Shown in pieces: positions 15,676-24,502 of a stretch of DNA of 64,000 bases (its first letter is position 1; every line of letters begins with the position of its first letter). A model generated the notes under the pieces. The model searched no databases. It was not told the DNA's origin and worked only from the letters and a program-made list of their open reading frames with translations. This DNA comes from SP197 sp965242595 (GTDB lineage: Bacteria; Pseudomonadota; Alphaproteobacteria; SP197): NCBI GenBank assembly GCA_965242595.1, contig OZ251464.1:1736001-1800000 (forward strand). Direction: 5' to 3'. A program made the position numbers and the translations under genes.

Positions 15676-17811
15676 TTATGCCAGGCGCCCTTCCCCCTTC
15701 CCCACCACCAGCACATCCAGGGCCACCGCGTCGCCTTCCGTCACCAGTACCGGGTTCACGTCCAGCTCGCTAAGGCTCCCGCCCAGCTCCCACGCCAGCA
15801 GCGACAGCCGCGCCACCGTCTCCACCAGCCGGGCCACCGCAAAGGGGCCGCGCCCGCGCACACCGTCCAGCAGGCGTTGCAGCTTCAGTCCGGCCAGCAC
15901 CTGCCGGATCTCCCAGGCCGGGGCCGGGGCCACCAGCGCCGCCGCATCGTCCAGCGCCTCCACCAGCACGCCGCCCGCGCCCACCACCACCAGCGGCCCG
16001 AATTGGGGGTCGCAAACGATGCCCGCCATCGCCTCCACGCCCGGCCCCATCATCGGCGCCACCAGCACGCGCGGCCCCAGGCGGCCGGCCAAGTCGCGCC
16101 AGGCGGCGATCACCTTGCCCTCGTCGTCCAGGCCCAGATGCACGCCGCCGGCCTCGCTTTTGTGGCGCTGGCCCGGCATGGCGGTCTTCAGCACCGCCGG
16201 CAGGCCCAGGCGGCGGGCGGCGGCCAGCGCTTCCCGCTCGCTGGTCGCCACCGCATGGGGCACCGTGGCGATGCCATAATCGGCCAGCAAGGCAAAGCCC
16301 TCGGCCTCGTCGCAGGGCCGGGCCAGCCGTTCCTGCCAGCGCGCCTGCCGGGCGGGGCAGATGGCGGGAGGCGCCGGGGCGGGGCGGGCCTTCCAGTCGC
16401 GCCGCCACAGGGCGTGGGCCACCGCCTTCATGGCCGGCACGGTGCCGTCCAGCACCGGAATGGCAAGGCGGTGGGTGAAATCGGCGGCCAGCTCGCGATG
16501 GTCCGTGCCGGCAAGGTTGGTCGCCAGCGCCACCGGCTTGTCCGTGGTGGCGGCCGCCGCGGCGCAGGCGCGGGCCAGCGCGGCGCTGTAGGCGTTGTGC
16601 TGCTGCACGTCCAGAAAGAACAGGCCCAGCGCCGTGGCGGGGTCGGCCATCAGCGCCGCAAAGCAATCGCGCATCACGCCGTCGAAGTCGCGCCCACTGC
16701 CATAGCCGTCGCAGGGGTTTTCCGGCGCCAGGCCGTAATCCAGACGCCGGGCCAGCCGGGCGGCGGTCGCCTTGCCGATGCGGGCATAGCCAACCCCCAG
16801 ATCGGCGGCGATATCGGCCACCATCTCGCGCTCGCCGCCGGAATCGTGGATCGCCGCCAGGCCGCCCGGCCCGACATCGCGCGCCCGTTCCATCAGCAGC
16901 GAAGAGGCCACCAGCTCGTCCAGCGTCGCGGCCCGCAGCACGCCGTGGCGGCGAAAGATGGCAGCGATGGCGCGGTCGTCGCCCACCAGAGCGCCGGAAT
17001 GGCCGATGGCCATCGCCGCCGCCAGCTCCGAACGCCCGGCCTTCAGCGCCACCACCGGCACATCGCGCGCCGCCGCCTTGTCCAGCGCGGCCCGAAAGGC
17101 CTCGCCATCGCGCACCGTCTCCAGAAACAGCGCCAGCACCCGCACGCTGCCCAGCTCCAGCGCGTAGTCCATGTAATCGGCCACGCCGGTGGCCAGTTCG
17201 CTTCCCATCGAAACAGCAAGGCTCACCCCCAGCCGGCTCGCCGTCAGGGCGCCGAACACCGAGCCGGACTGGGCCAGCACCGCCACCCGCCCCGGTTGCT
17301 GCCAGGCGAAGGGATGCGAGGTGACGTGGATGGCGGCCTCGAAATTGCAGAAGCCCATGCAGTTGGCGCCGTTGGCCACCATGCCGGCCTCGCGCAGCAT
17401 GGCCGCCAGCCGCGCCGCCAGGGCATCGTCGCCGGGCAGCAGGCCGCTGCCGAAGATTGACGCCGCCCGGGCCCCGGCCGCGATGGCGCGGCCGAGCTCG
17501 CCCTCGATCCTGGCATCGGCAACCGCCAGCACCGCCAGATCGACCGGTTCCGGCAGCGCGGCCAGGGCGGGATAGCAGGCCAGCCCCGCCACCTCGCCAT
17601 AGCGCGGATTGACCGGATAGAGCGGCCCGTCGAAGCCCAGCTGCCGCAACGCCTGCAACACGCCCAGCCCGGTGTTGCCCTGGCGCGGCGAGGCGCCCAC
17701 CACCGCCACCGAACGCGGTGTCAGCAGCGGCGCCAGCGGATGGGCGATGCGGCGGCACGGCGGCGGAGAACGCGATCCCGGGCAGGCCCGATCAGCGCCC
17801 GCCGCTGACAT
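15676..17811 (-). CDS. acetate--CoA ligase (ADP-forming) family protein
   Basis: A 711-residue fused alpha-beta acyl-CoA synthetase that makes or uses acyl-CoA with ATP/ADP. The order is a CoA-binding Rossmann domain (LTPRSVAVVGASPRQGNTG, 30-150), a succinyl-CoA-ligase-like flavodoxin domain (about 160-460) with the phospho-histidine loop GHSGALVGDD, and an ATP-grasp domain (about 490-710) with HKSEAGGVHLGL and ELDVNPVLV. Acyl specificity cannot be read. Its start overlaps the SDR stop by 20 bases, placing it last in a leftward cluster with SDR, M81 and FrhB-like genes. The first 25 residues are not conserved-looking, so the true start may lie further in. Confidence 0.88.
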   Translation of the reverse strand: MSAAGADRACPGSRSPPPCRRIAHPLAPLLTPRSVAVVGASPRQGNTGLGVLQALRQLGFDGPLYPVNPRYGEVAGLACYPALAALPEPVDLAVLAVADARIEGELGRAIAAGARAASIFGSGLLPGDDALAARLAAMLREAGMVANGANCMGFCNFEAAIHVTSHPFAWQQPGRVAVLAQSGSVFGALTASRLGVSLAVSMGSELATGVADYMDYALELGSVRVLALFLETVRDGEAFRAALDKAAARDVPVVALKAGRSELAAAMAIGHSGALVGDDRAIAAIFRRHGVLRAATLDELVASSLLMERARDVGPGGLAAIHDSGGEREMVADIAADLGVGYARIGKATAARLARRLDYGLAPENPCDGYGSGRDFDGVMRDCFAALMADPATALGLFFLDVQQHNAYSAALARACAAAAATTDKPVALATNLAGTDHRELAADFTHRLAIPVLDGTVPAMKAVAHALWRRDWKARPAPAPPAICPARQARWQERLARPCDEAEGFALLADYGIATVPHAVATSEREALAAARRLGLPAVLKTAMPGQRHKSEAGGVHLGLDDEGKVIAAWRDLAGRLGPRVLVAPMMGPGVEAMAGIVCDPQFGPLVVVGAGGVLVEALDDAAALVAPAPAWEIRQVLAGLKLQRLLDGVRGRGPFAVARLVETVARLSLLAWELGGSLSELDVNPVLVTEGDAVALDVLVVGKGEGRLA

Positions 17812-18541
17812 CGTAGCACATGCCCGTGCAGTAAGAGGCCCGGTCGGAGGCCAGGAAGATGGCCATGGCGGCCACCTCTTCGGGCTGGCCCATGCGTTGC
17901 AGCGGCACCTGTTTGCGCGCCATCTCCTGCACCTGCGCCAGGCCGAAGGCGTTGCCGGAGAAGATATCGGTTTCGGTCAGGCCGGGGCGCACGCAGTTGA
18001 CGCGCACGCCTTGTGGCCCCACCTCCTTGGCCAGCCCCAGGGTGAAGGAATCCACCGCGCCTTTGGTGGCGGTATAGATCACGTCGCGGGGCAGGCCGCC
18101 GGTGCGGGCCGAGACCGAGCCGATATTGACGATCGCCCCTCCCCGCCCGCCGCGCGCCTTCGACATGCGCCGCACCGCTTCGCGGCAGCTGGCCATCAGA
18201 CCCAGGATGTTGACGTCGAAGACCTTGAGATAATCCGCCCAGCTGGTGTCGGCGAATTCCGCCTCGTGATCGATGCCGGCATTGTTGATCGCCGCATCGG
18301 GCGCGCCCCAGCGCTCGTCCACCGCCCGGTAGAGGGCGACGATCTCGCTTTCCACGCCCTGGCTGGCCTGAAAGGTCATGGCCTCGCCGCCCGCTTCCAC
18401 CACCGCCGCGGCCACCTGTTCGGCCCGCCCGGGCGAGGCGCGATAGTTGACGCATACCCGCCAGCCCATGGCGCCGGCCTGGCGGGCGATGGCGGCGCCG
18501 ATGCCGCGGCTGGCGCCGGTGACGATGACGGTTTTGCTCAT
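17792..18541 (-). CDS. SDR family NAD(P)-dependent oxidoreductase
   Basis: A 249-residue classical short-chain dehydrogenase/reductase. It has the coenzyme motif TGASRGIG at 7-14, NNAG, the catalytic Ser in NIGSVSA and YTATK (Tyr and Lys), and ends with the usual TGMCYDVSGG. The start at 18541 follows an excellent AAAGGAGG ribosome site; an upstream in-frame ATG at 18577 is less likely. A bare Asn-Tyr-Arg after the second strand hints at NADP preference (FabG-like). It lies 37 bases after the M81 gene in the same leftward cluster; the substrate is unknown. Confidence 0.88.
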   Translation of the reverse strand: MSKTVIVTGASRGIGAAIARQAGAMGWRVCVNYRASPGRAEQVAAAVVEAGGEAMTFQASQGVESEIVALYRAVDERWGAPDAAINNAGIDHEAEFADTSWADYLKVFDVNILGLMASCREAVRRMSKARGGRGGAIVNIGSVSARTGGLPRDVIYTATKGAVDSFTLGLAKEVGPQGVRVNCVRPGLTETDIFSGNAFGLAQVQEMARKQVPLQRMGQPEEVAAMAIFLASDRASYCTGMCYDVSGGR

Positions 18542-18578
18542 GGCGGCCTCCTTTGGGGGCGTTGTCACGGCTGACAAT

Positions 18579-20075
18579 CTATGGCGGCGGGCGGTGCTCC
18601 GGCCCCAGCGGCCCCAGGCGCACGCCCTGGCGCAGGCGGCGATAGTTCAGCCCCGGCAGCCGGCAGGGATGTTCGCCGGGCGCTTCCACCACCAGGGTGG
18701 CGGCGGCGATGGGGTCGTAATCGGCGCGGAAATGGACCGTGCTTTTGACCGCCAGGATGTGCTGGCGCGTCGGCTCTACGCCGATATGGCGGAAGCAGGC
18801 TTGGTCCAGATTCTGAAAGCGGCGGCTGGAGACCACCACCTTCACGTCGCAATCGCCCTCGGCGACGGCCAGCAGCGCCATCGGCCCCAGCGCCGTGCGG
18901 GTGCCGCGATACATCTCGCCGGTGCAATCGAACACGCCGTCGCCCAGCCGTTCCACCCGGAAGCGGGCGCGGAACGGACGCCCGTCCGCCTTGCCGCCCA
19001 GCGCGGCCGGAAAGACGGCGCCCTGGCCCTGGGCGTGGGCTTCGCGCGCCACCTCGGCGTCGCACAGAAGGCCCAGGGCGGCGCGGCGCGCCCGGTTGTC
19101 GACCAGCGCCTGCAACAGGCCGGTGGTGTCGGAACTGGCGCCGGCGCCGGGGTTGTCCTGGGCGTCGGCCAGCACCACCGGGCCGTCCGGGGCCGCCATC
19201 GCCTGGCGCACCGCCCGGTCGGGGGAGAGCAGCGCGTTTTCGAATGCCCCTTCGGCGGCGGTGAAGGCCGCCATGATCTCGGCGGCGGCGCGTTCTGCCC
19301 GCCCCGGGTCGCTGTCATAGGCGACGCAGGCGGGGCCGCATTCCGGCGTGTCGGCCGGCGGGAAGCCCAGGGCCAGATCGCTGCTGGCCAGCCCGTCCAG
19401 CTGCTGGGCCATCACCAGGTCGTAAAGGCCGCGATTGGGGGCGGCATCGGTCCATTGGGCCGGCAACGGCACCAGGAAGGGCGCGCGGGCAAAGCCCTTG
19501 TGCAGCCTTTCGCCGGCCAGCAGCCGCGCCAGCAGCCGGTAGCAGCGCCCGCCGGTGGTGTCCATGTCGATATGGGGGTAGGTGCGGTAGATTGTCAGCG
19601 CCGACAACATGGCCACCATGCGGCGGCTGATATTGGCGTGCAGGTCCAGGCTGGCGACCACCGGCACGCCATCGCCCACGACGCGGCGCACCCGGGCCAG
19701 CACCTCGCCCTCGCCGTCGTCGCAATGTTCGGCCACCATGGCGCCGTGGAGGTCCAGATAGACGGCGTCGAACGGCCCCTGGGCGGCCAAATCCTCCGTG
19801 ATCGCGCCTGCGATGCGCTCGAAGGCGTCGCGGGCGACATGGGCGCAGGGTTCGGCCGAACACCACAGCAGCGGCACCAGCCGGTGGCCATCGGCCTTGG
19901 CCGCCTGGATGAAGCCTTCCAGAGGCAGGTTCAGCCCCGCCATGTCGGCAAACAGCCCCTGACCCCGCACCAGGCCGGGCCAGGCGTCGTGCAGCTGGAA
20001 ATCGGCCAGGCTGGCCCCTGCCGATGCGAAGGTGTTGGTTTCGTGCTGGAAACCGCCGATGGCGATGCGTGCCAC
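18579..20075 (-). CDS. M81 family metallopeptidase (MlrC-like)
   Basis: A 498-residue protein of the MlrC family, named after the third enzyme of microcystin degradation. It starts ARIAIGGFQHETNTF, which is diagnostic, and keeps the metal-site segments DAVYLDLHGAM, SLDLHANIS and TYPHIDMDTTG. Most members outside microcystin degraders have unknown substrates and occur with catabolic genes, as here. The start is GTG at 20075 after a GGGGAGGGG site. It belongs to the leftward cluster between the FrhB-like gene and the SDR gene. Confidence 0.88.
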   Translation of the reverse strand: MARIAIGGFQHETNTFASAGASLADFQLHDAWPGLVRGQGLFADMAGLNLPLEGFIQAAKADGHRLVPLLWCSAEPCAHVARDAFERIAGAITEDLAAQGPFDAVYLDLHGAMVAEHCDDGEGEVLARVRRVVGDGVPVVASLDLHANISRRMVAMLSALTIYRTYPHIDMDTTGGRCYRLLARLLAGERLHKGFARAPFLVPLPAQWTDAAPNRGLYDLVMAQQLDGLASSDLALGFPPADTPECGPACVAYDSDPGRAERAAAEIMAAFTAAEGAFENALLSPDRAVRQAMAAPDGPVVLADAQDNPGAGASSDTTGLLQALVDNRARRAALGLLCDAEVAREAHAQGQGAVFPAALGGKADGRPFRARFRVERLGDGVFDCTGEMYRGTRTALGPMALLAVAEGDCDVKVVVSSRRFQNLDQACFRHIGVEPTRQHILAVKSTVHFRADYDPIAAATLVVEAPGEHPCRLPGLNYRRLRQGVRLGPLGPEHRPPP

Positions 20076-20150
20076 GCTGCCCCTCCCCCGTGCTGGCCCG
20101 GACCGGCCCAGATCGGGCTGGAGTCTGTCACCGGCGGGCGGTGGCGTCCA

Positions 20151-21413
20151 TCATGCCAGCGGCTCGCGGTGGGCGCCGCGGGCCAGGCGCTGGCGGGTGC
20201 CTTCTTCGGCCCGCCGGCTTCTCTCCGCGCCGGCCAGGGCCGCCATGCGCGCCTCGCGAAAGCCGCGAAAGCGGGGCGCCGGGCCGCCACCCTGCCGCAC
20301 GGCGCGCAGGCGGGCGGGATATTCCAGCTTGCGGGGGACGTGGTCGGCGTGCTGGCGGTCGAGCTCTGCGACCGTGAAGGGCTCCAGCGCGATGGCCCCG
20401 GCCGCTGCGGCCTCGGCCACCAGCGCCTCGCCGGCCCTGGTGCGGGCGATGAAAAGATTGGCCCCGGGGGCCTCGTCGTGGACCGGCTGGCCGTCCACCA
20501 TCTCCCAGGCGTCGGGGCAAGCGATGTCCGCCAGCTCGCCGATGGCGTCGGGGCAGATTTTGCAGCGGAACTGGATGTCGTAGCGCCAGGGGACGCCACC
20601 GCCGAACCACACCCGGTCGTAAGACATCTCATAGGCGCGCCCATCCCTGGCCTCGATGCGCGTCGGCCCCGGCCAGCCATGGCCGCGCCAGCGCAGCAGC
20701 GCCACCTGGGCCGGCTGGACGCCGTGATAGCGGGCGATCGCCTCGGCCGTGTGGCGGGTGGGCACGCCGCCGCAGAAGATGGTGATCAGATAAGGAATCT
20801 GGCGCGCCACCCGGCCATCGATGCGGCCCAGATTGCGGATGGCGGCGATGTCGCAGGGCTTGGCCAGCACGGCGAAGCGCAGGCCGGAATCCAGCAGCGC
20901 CTTGACATGGCGCAAGGGCGCGGCGGGGCCGTAGCGGGACTGCGCGCCCTGGCGCACCTCGGCGGCGCTGCGGCTTATCAGCGCCTCGGTATCCATGGGC
21001 GAGGACGCCGAGGCGCGCACATGGACCACGGCATCGACCTTGCCGCTTTCGATCAGCCAGCAGCCCAGCGCCGTCATGGCGCCGCCGGCCGCCGACCGGA
21101 AGCGAAGTTCGGCATCGGTGGACCAGCCGCGCGCGATGCTGCGAATCGGACCCCAGATGTCGTGCATGACGCCCTTGTCGGCGACCTGTTCCGCCGGCGG
21201 GCCGACCAGCTCTACCCCCGGGCAGACGGCGGCGATGGCCGCCACGGTGGCCTTGTCCGGCGCCTGCTTGACCCGTGGCCGCATCTGGCCGAAGGAGGTG
21301 AGGGCCATCTCCACCAGATCGACGCCGGCCAGGCTTTCGCACAGGCCGCAGCCGGCGCACAGGCCATGGGCGACGATGGCTTCCAGATCGAAGGCCGCGG
21401 AGGATTCGGTCAT
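20151..21413 (-). CDS. coenzyme F420 hydrogenase/dehydrogenase beta-subunit (FrhB) family protein
   Basis: A 420-residue iron-sulfur flavoprotein of the FrhB family. It has an N-terminal cysteine group (HGLCAGCGLCESLAG, about 16-30), a central FRSAAGGAMTALGCWLIESG flavin-binding region (split) and a second cysteine cluster FRCKICPDAIGELADIACPD. Family members reduce or oxidise substrates with F420, ferredoxin or FAD; relatives include 7-hydroxymethyl chlorophyll a reductase. Nothing in the window suggests F420 synthesis, so a ferredoxin-linked role is more likely. It is the first gene of the leftward cluster, with no strong ribosome site; a ten-C run lies 34 bases upstream of the ATG. Confidence 0.85.
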   Translation of the reverse strand: MTESSAAFDLEAIVAHGLCAGCGLCESLAGVDLVEMALTSFGQMRPRVKQAPDKATVAAIAAVCPGVELVGPPAEQVADKGVMHDIWGPIRSIARGWSTDAELRFRSAAGGAMTALGCWLIESGKVDAVVHVRASASSPMDTEALISRSAAEVRQGAQSRYGPAAPLRHVKALLDSGLRFAVLAKPCDIAAIRNLGRIDGRVARQIPYLITIFCGGVPTRHTAEAIARYHGVQPAQVALLRWRGHGWPGPTRIEARDGRAYEMSYDRVWFGGGVPWRYDIQFRCKICPDAIGELADIACPDAWEMVDGQPVHDEAPGANLFIARTRAGEALVAEAAAAGAIALEPFTVAELDRQHADHVPRKLEYPARLRAVRQGGGPAPRFRGFREARMAALAGAERSRRAEEGTRQRLARGAHREPLA

Positions 21414-21447
21414 CTGTGGGGACGCGCCAGGCCGGACGGGCGCCGCG

Positions 21448-21457
21448 CCCCCCCCCC
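21448..21457. repeat. ten-base C homopolymer
   Basis: Ten consecutive C on the plus strand (G on the coding strand) between the outer-membrane barrel gene and the FrhB-like gene, 34 bases ahead of the latter's start. It is the second such run in the window. Confidence 0.9.
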
Positions 21458-21476
21458 GAATCGCTCTCGAATCGCC

Positions 21477-22211
21477 CTAGAGGCCGAAGCGCAGGCCGAT
21501 GCCGAGGATGTGGCCGTTCTGCTCGGTGTCGAAGTCGGTGCCGGTCAGCGCGCCGGTGAAGGTGGGATCGCCGGTGGCGTAGTAGCGCCAATCCAGGCTG
21601 ACCGTGATCGGCCTGCCACCCGTGGCGGCGAAGCTGTAGGCGATGCCGCCGCCCAGCTGCCAGGCGTGCACGAGGTCGTCGTCGTCTGCCAGCCGCCGCC
21701 CGTCGCTGCTGCTGGCCTCGACGGCGATGCGGGCCAGGCCGATGCCGCCGCCGACATAGGGCACCACGTCGCCGCCGATCTCGATGTCGTAATAGAGATT
21801 GGCCATCGCGGTCAGCGCCGTGACCTTGCTGTCGATGGCCTGCCTGCCCTTCAGAAGGGCAGCGGCGGCGGGAGGGGCGCCGGGGGGCAGCAGGGCCACC
21901 AGGCTGCCGGGCTCCCGGACATTCATGGCCGGGATGTCGTTGGCGCGATAGCCGAGCTCGCCCTCGACGCGCAGGCCGCCGGGGAAGGCCCAGCCCAGGG
22001 CGCCGGTGAGGGCCCAGCCATTGTCGACGCTGGCGGTGGCGTCCAGCGGCCGGGCGACGGCGCCCGAAGCGTCGCTGTGGCCGCCGATGCGGGCGTCGTC
22101 GGCCAGCGCCAGGCCGGCGCCGAGGGCGGCATAAGGCCCTTCGTCGCCCGCCGCCGGGGCCGTGGCGGCGAGCGCGGCCAGGGCCAGGACTGGCAGAAGC
22201 TTTGTGGACAT
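21477..22211 (-). CDS. outer-membrane beta-barrel protein
   Basis: A 244-residue exported protein. A signal peptide (MSTKLLPVLALAALAATAPAA, cleavage near residue 21) is followed by alternating beta-strand-like sequence typical of eight-stranded OmpA/Opa-like barrels: GPYAALGAGLALADDA, WALTGALGWAF, LRVEGELGYR, ALTAMANLYYDI, VPYVGGGIGLARI, and the last strand GHILGIGLRFGL, ending in the C-terminal aromatic/hydrophobic signature (FGL). An AAGGGGGAG site precedes the ATG. Function probably structural or pore-like. Its link to the downstream cluster is only positional. Confidence 0.85.
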   Translation of the reverse strand: MSTKLLPVLALAALAATAPAAGDEGPYAALGAGLALADDARIGGHSDASGAVARPLDATASVDNGWALTGALGWAFPGGLRVEGELGYRANDIPAMNVREPGSLVALLPPGAPPAAAALLKGRQAIDSKVTALTAMANLYYDIEIGGDVVPYVGGGIGLARIAVEASSSDGRRLADDDDLVHAWQLGGGIAYSFAATGGRPITVSLDWRYYATGDPTFTGALTGTDFDTEQNGHILGIGLRFGL

Positions 22212-22278
22212 CTCTCCCCCTTGCCAACGCTATCCGGTGCGATGTGCCTAGCAGAATTTGCGGCCCCTGGAAAGCGGC

Positions 22279-22965
22279 CTACATCAGCCCCATCGCCCTC
22301 ATGCTGGCATGGCCGTCGCGGGCGACGACGATGTGGTCGTGGGGGGTGACGCCCACCGCCTTCAGCGCCTTCGATACCTGCTTGGTGATGGCGATGTCGG
22401 ACTGGCTGGGCGTGGGATCGCCGGAGGGGTGGTTGTGCACCATGATGACGGCCGTGGCGTTGAGCTCGATGGCCCGGCGCGCCACCTCGCGGGGATAGAC
22501 CGGGGCCTGGTCCACGGTGCCGCGCTGCTGGATCTCGTCGGCCATCAGGCGGTTCTTGCGGTCGAGGAACAAGATGCGGAACTGTTCCTGGCGTTCGTAG
22601 GCCATGGCGAGGCGGCAGTAATCCAGCACGGCCTCCAGGTTGGAGAACACGGTTTTGCCGGTGATCTGGGTACGTAACAGGCGATTGGCGGCGGCGCGCA
22701 CCACCTTCAGGGCCACCGGGGCCACCTCGCCCATGCCCTTGACGCTGCGCAGATCGTCCACGCTGGCGTTCACCGCCCCGGCAAAGCCGCCGAAACGGGC
22801 GTCCAGCGCCTTGGCCAGCGGCTTCACATCGCCGCGGGGCAGCGCCATGGTCAGCAGCAACTCCAGCAGCTCGTAATCGGACAGGGCGTCGCCACCGCCA
22901 TTCAGAAAGCGCTGGCGCAGCCGCTTGCGGTGGTCGATATAGCCTGGCGCCTTCGCCTCGGTCAC
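22279..22965 (-). CDS. radC: RadC family protein (JAB/MPN domain)
   Basis: A 228-residue protein with a helix-hairpin-helix region (SVKGMGEVAPVALK, about 74-87) and a C-terminal JAB1/MPN-like metalloprotease domain with the JAMM signature HNHPSGDPTPS...D (177-190). The biochemical role of RadC is unsettled; the old repair assignment is doubtful. It starts at a GTG that overlaps the map stop (GTGA) and is the last gene of a six-gene leftward chain. Confidence 0.93.
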   Translation of the reverse strand: MTEAKAPGYIDHRKRLRQRFLNGGGDALSDYELLELLLTMALPRGDVKPLAKALDARFGGFAGAVNASVDDLRSVKGMGEVAPVALKVVRAAANRLLRTQITGKTVFSNLEAVLDYCRLAMAYERQEQFRILFLDRKNRLMADEIQQRGTVDQAPVYPREVARRAIELNATAVIMVHNHPSGDPTPSQSDIAITKQVSKALKAVGVTPHDHIVVARDGHASMRAMGLM

Positions 22966-23798
22966 GGCTGGTCGTCGCCGGCGGGTGAGAGGGTGAACAC
23001 CTCGAAGCCGGTCTCGGTGACGGCCAGCGTATGTTCCCACTGGGCCGACAGGCTTTTGTCGCGGGTGACCGCCGTCCAGCCGTCTTCCAGGATCAGCGCG
23101 TCGGGGCGGCCCAGATTGATCATCGGCTCGACGGTGAAGAACATGCCGGGGCGAAGCTCTGCCCCGGTTCCGGGGTGCCCGTAATGCAGCACGCTGGGCG
23201 GCGCGTGGAACACCTGGCCGATGCCATGGCCGCAGAAATCGCGCACCACGGAATAGCGCTGCCGCTCGGCATGGCGCTGGATGGCGTGGCCGATATCGCC
23301 CAGGCGGGCGCCGGGCTTGACCGCCTGGATGCCCAGCCACATGCATTCGCGGGCCACCTGGATCAGGCGCGAAGCCCTGCGCCCCACCTTGCCCACCGCA
23401 AACATGCGGCTGGTGTCGCCATGCCAGCCATCGAGGATGACGGTGACGTCGATGTTCAGCACATCGCCTTCGCGCAGCGCCTTTCCGGTGCTGGGGATGC
23501 CGTGGCAGATGACGTGATTGACCGAGGTGCAGATCGATTTCGGAAAGCCGCGGTAGTTGAGCGGTGCCGGGATGGCGCCGTGGGCGACGATGAAATCGTG
23601 GCACAGCCGGTCCAGCGCTCCGGTGGTGGTGCCCGGCGCCACATGGGGGCCGATCATGTCGAGGGTGGCGGCGGCGAGCTGGCCGGCCGCGCGCATTCCG
23701 GGCCAGGCTTCGGGGCCGTGGATGGCGATGCGCGGCATATGGGGACGCTCATGGGCACGCTGCGGCTGCTGCATGATTCGGGCCCCGGTTCGCGTCAC
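22962..23798 (-). CDS. map: methionine aminopeptidase, type I
   Basis: Removes the N-terminal methionine of new proteins. The 278-residue protein has the type I motifs: YRGFPKSICTSVNHVICHG with the substrate-side His, LNIDVTVILDGWHGDTSR with the two metal Asp residues, FCGHGIGQVFH with the metal His, MFFTVEPMI with the metal Glu, and SAQWEHTLAVTE with the last Glu. The start at 23798 overlaps the sfsA stop (ATGA); internal Met9 and Met21 are alternatives closer to the normal family N-terminus. Confidence 0.96.
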   Translation of the reverse strand: MTRTGARIMQQPQRAHERPHMPRIAIHGPEAWPGMRAAGQLAAATLDMIGPHVAPGTTTGALDRLCHDFIVAHGAIPAPLNYRGFPKSICTSVNHVICHGIPSTGKALREGDVLNIDVTVILDGWHGDTSRMFAVGKVGRRASRLIQVARECMWLGIQAVKPGARLGDIGHAIQRHAERQRYSVVRDFCGHGIGQVFHAPPSVLHYGHPGTGAELRPGMFFTVEPMINLGRPDALILEDGWTAVTRDKSLSAQWEHTLAVTETGFEVFTLSPAGDDQP

Positions 23799-24499
23799 GC
23801 GAGGACGACGGGCAGGCGGCGTTCGACGACGATCCCTTCCAGGCTCAATCTACACGAATAGGCCAGGGCCTCAACGCCCCGCGCCAGCGCGTCGCCCAGG
23901 GCGGCGGCGTAGCCGGGGTCGATATCGGCCGCGACCTGGAAAGCCTCGCAATCGGCCCGCTGGACGCAATAGACCACCGCCGCCCTGAAGCCCGCCTCGA
24001 CCTGGGCCGCCAGGGTGGCCATATGCCTGGCGCCGCGGGCGGTGACGGCGTCGGGAAACTCGGCCAGGCCGGCGCGCCGGCGCAGGTGGCAGTTTTTGAC
24101 CTCGACATAGCAGCCGGGGCGGCCCTGGCCGGTGAGCAGCATATCGATGCGGGAGTTCGCCCCGCACATGACCTCGCGGCGCAGGCTGTCATAGCCGGCG
24201 AGTTCGGCGATGGTGCCCGCCCGGATCGCCTCTTCGACCAGGGCGTTGGGGCGCCCGGTGTGGCAGCCGACCAGGGTGCCGTCGGCGGCCACCAGCTCCC
24301 AATCCCAGCCCAGCTTGCGCCGGGGGTTCGAGGCGGGCTTCAGCCAGGTTGTCATGCCTGCCTCGGCGATGCCGGTCATGGCGCCGGGATTGGCGCAATG
24401 GGCGACCACGACCTTGCCACTCTCCAGGCGGTGATCCGACAGGAAGCGTTTGTAGCGCCGCACCAGGACGGCCGGCAGCAGCGGGCGTTCGAAGCGCAT
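23795..24499 (-). CDS. sfsA: SfsA family protein (sugar fermentation stimulation homologue)
   Basis: A 234-residue protein matching SfsA along its length: RYKRFLSDHRLESG, HCANPGAMTG, SNPRRKLGWDWELV, RRGL-like region, SRIDMLLTG, CYVEVKNCHL and FPDAVTARGARHM. The conserved Asp and VEVKN recall a PD-(D/E)XK nuclease-like fold reported for the family, but the physiological role is uncertain. It is coupled by a four-base overlap to map and follows the membrane-protein gene by three bases. Confidence 0.93.
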   Translation of the reverse strand: MRFERPLLPAVLVRRYKRFLSDHRLESGKVVVAHCANPGAMTGIAEAGMTTWLKPASNPRRKLGWDWELVAADGTLVGCHTGRPNALVEEAIRAGTIAELAGYDSLRREVMCGANSRIDMLLTGQGRPGCYVEVKNCHLRRRAGLAEFPDAVTARGARHMATLAAQVEAGFRAAVVYCVQRADCEAFQVAADIDPGYAAALGDALARGVEALAYSCRLSLEGIVVERRLPVVLA

Positions 24500-24502
24500 G
24501 GC

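Noticed and set aside
18447..22349. 1300-codon plus-strand open frame
   Set aside because: Lies opposite four well-supported minus-strand genes; long antisense frames are expected at this GC content.
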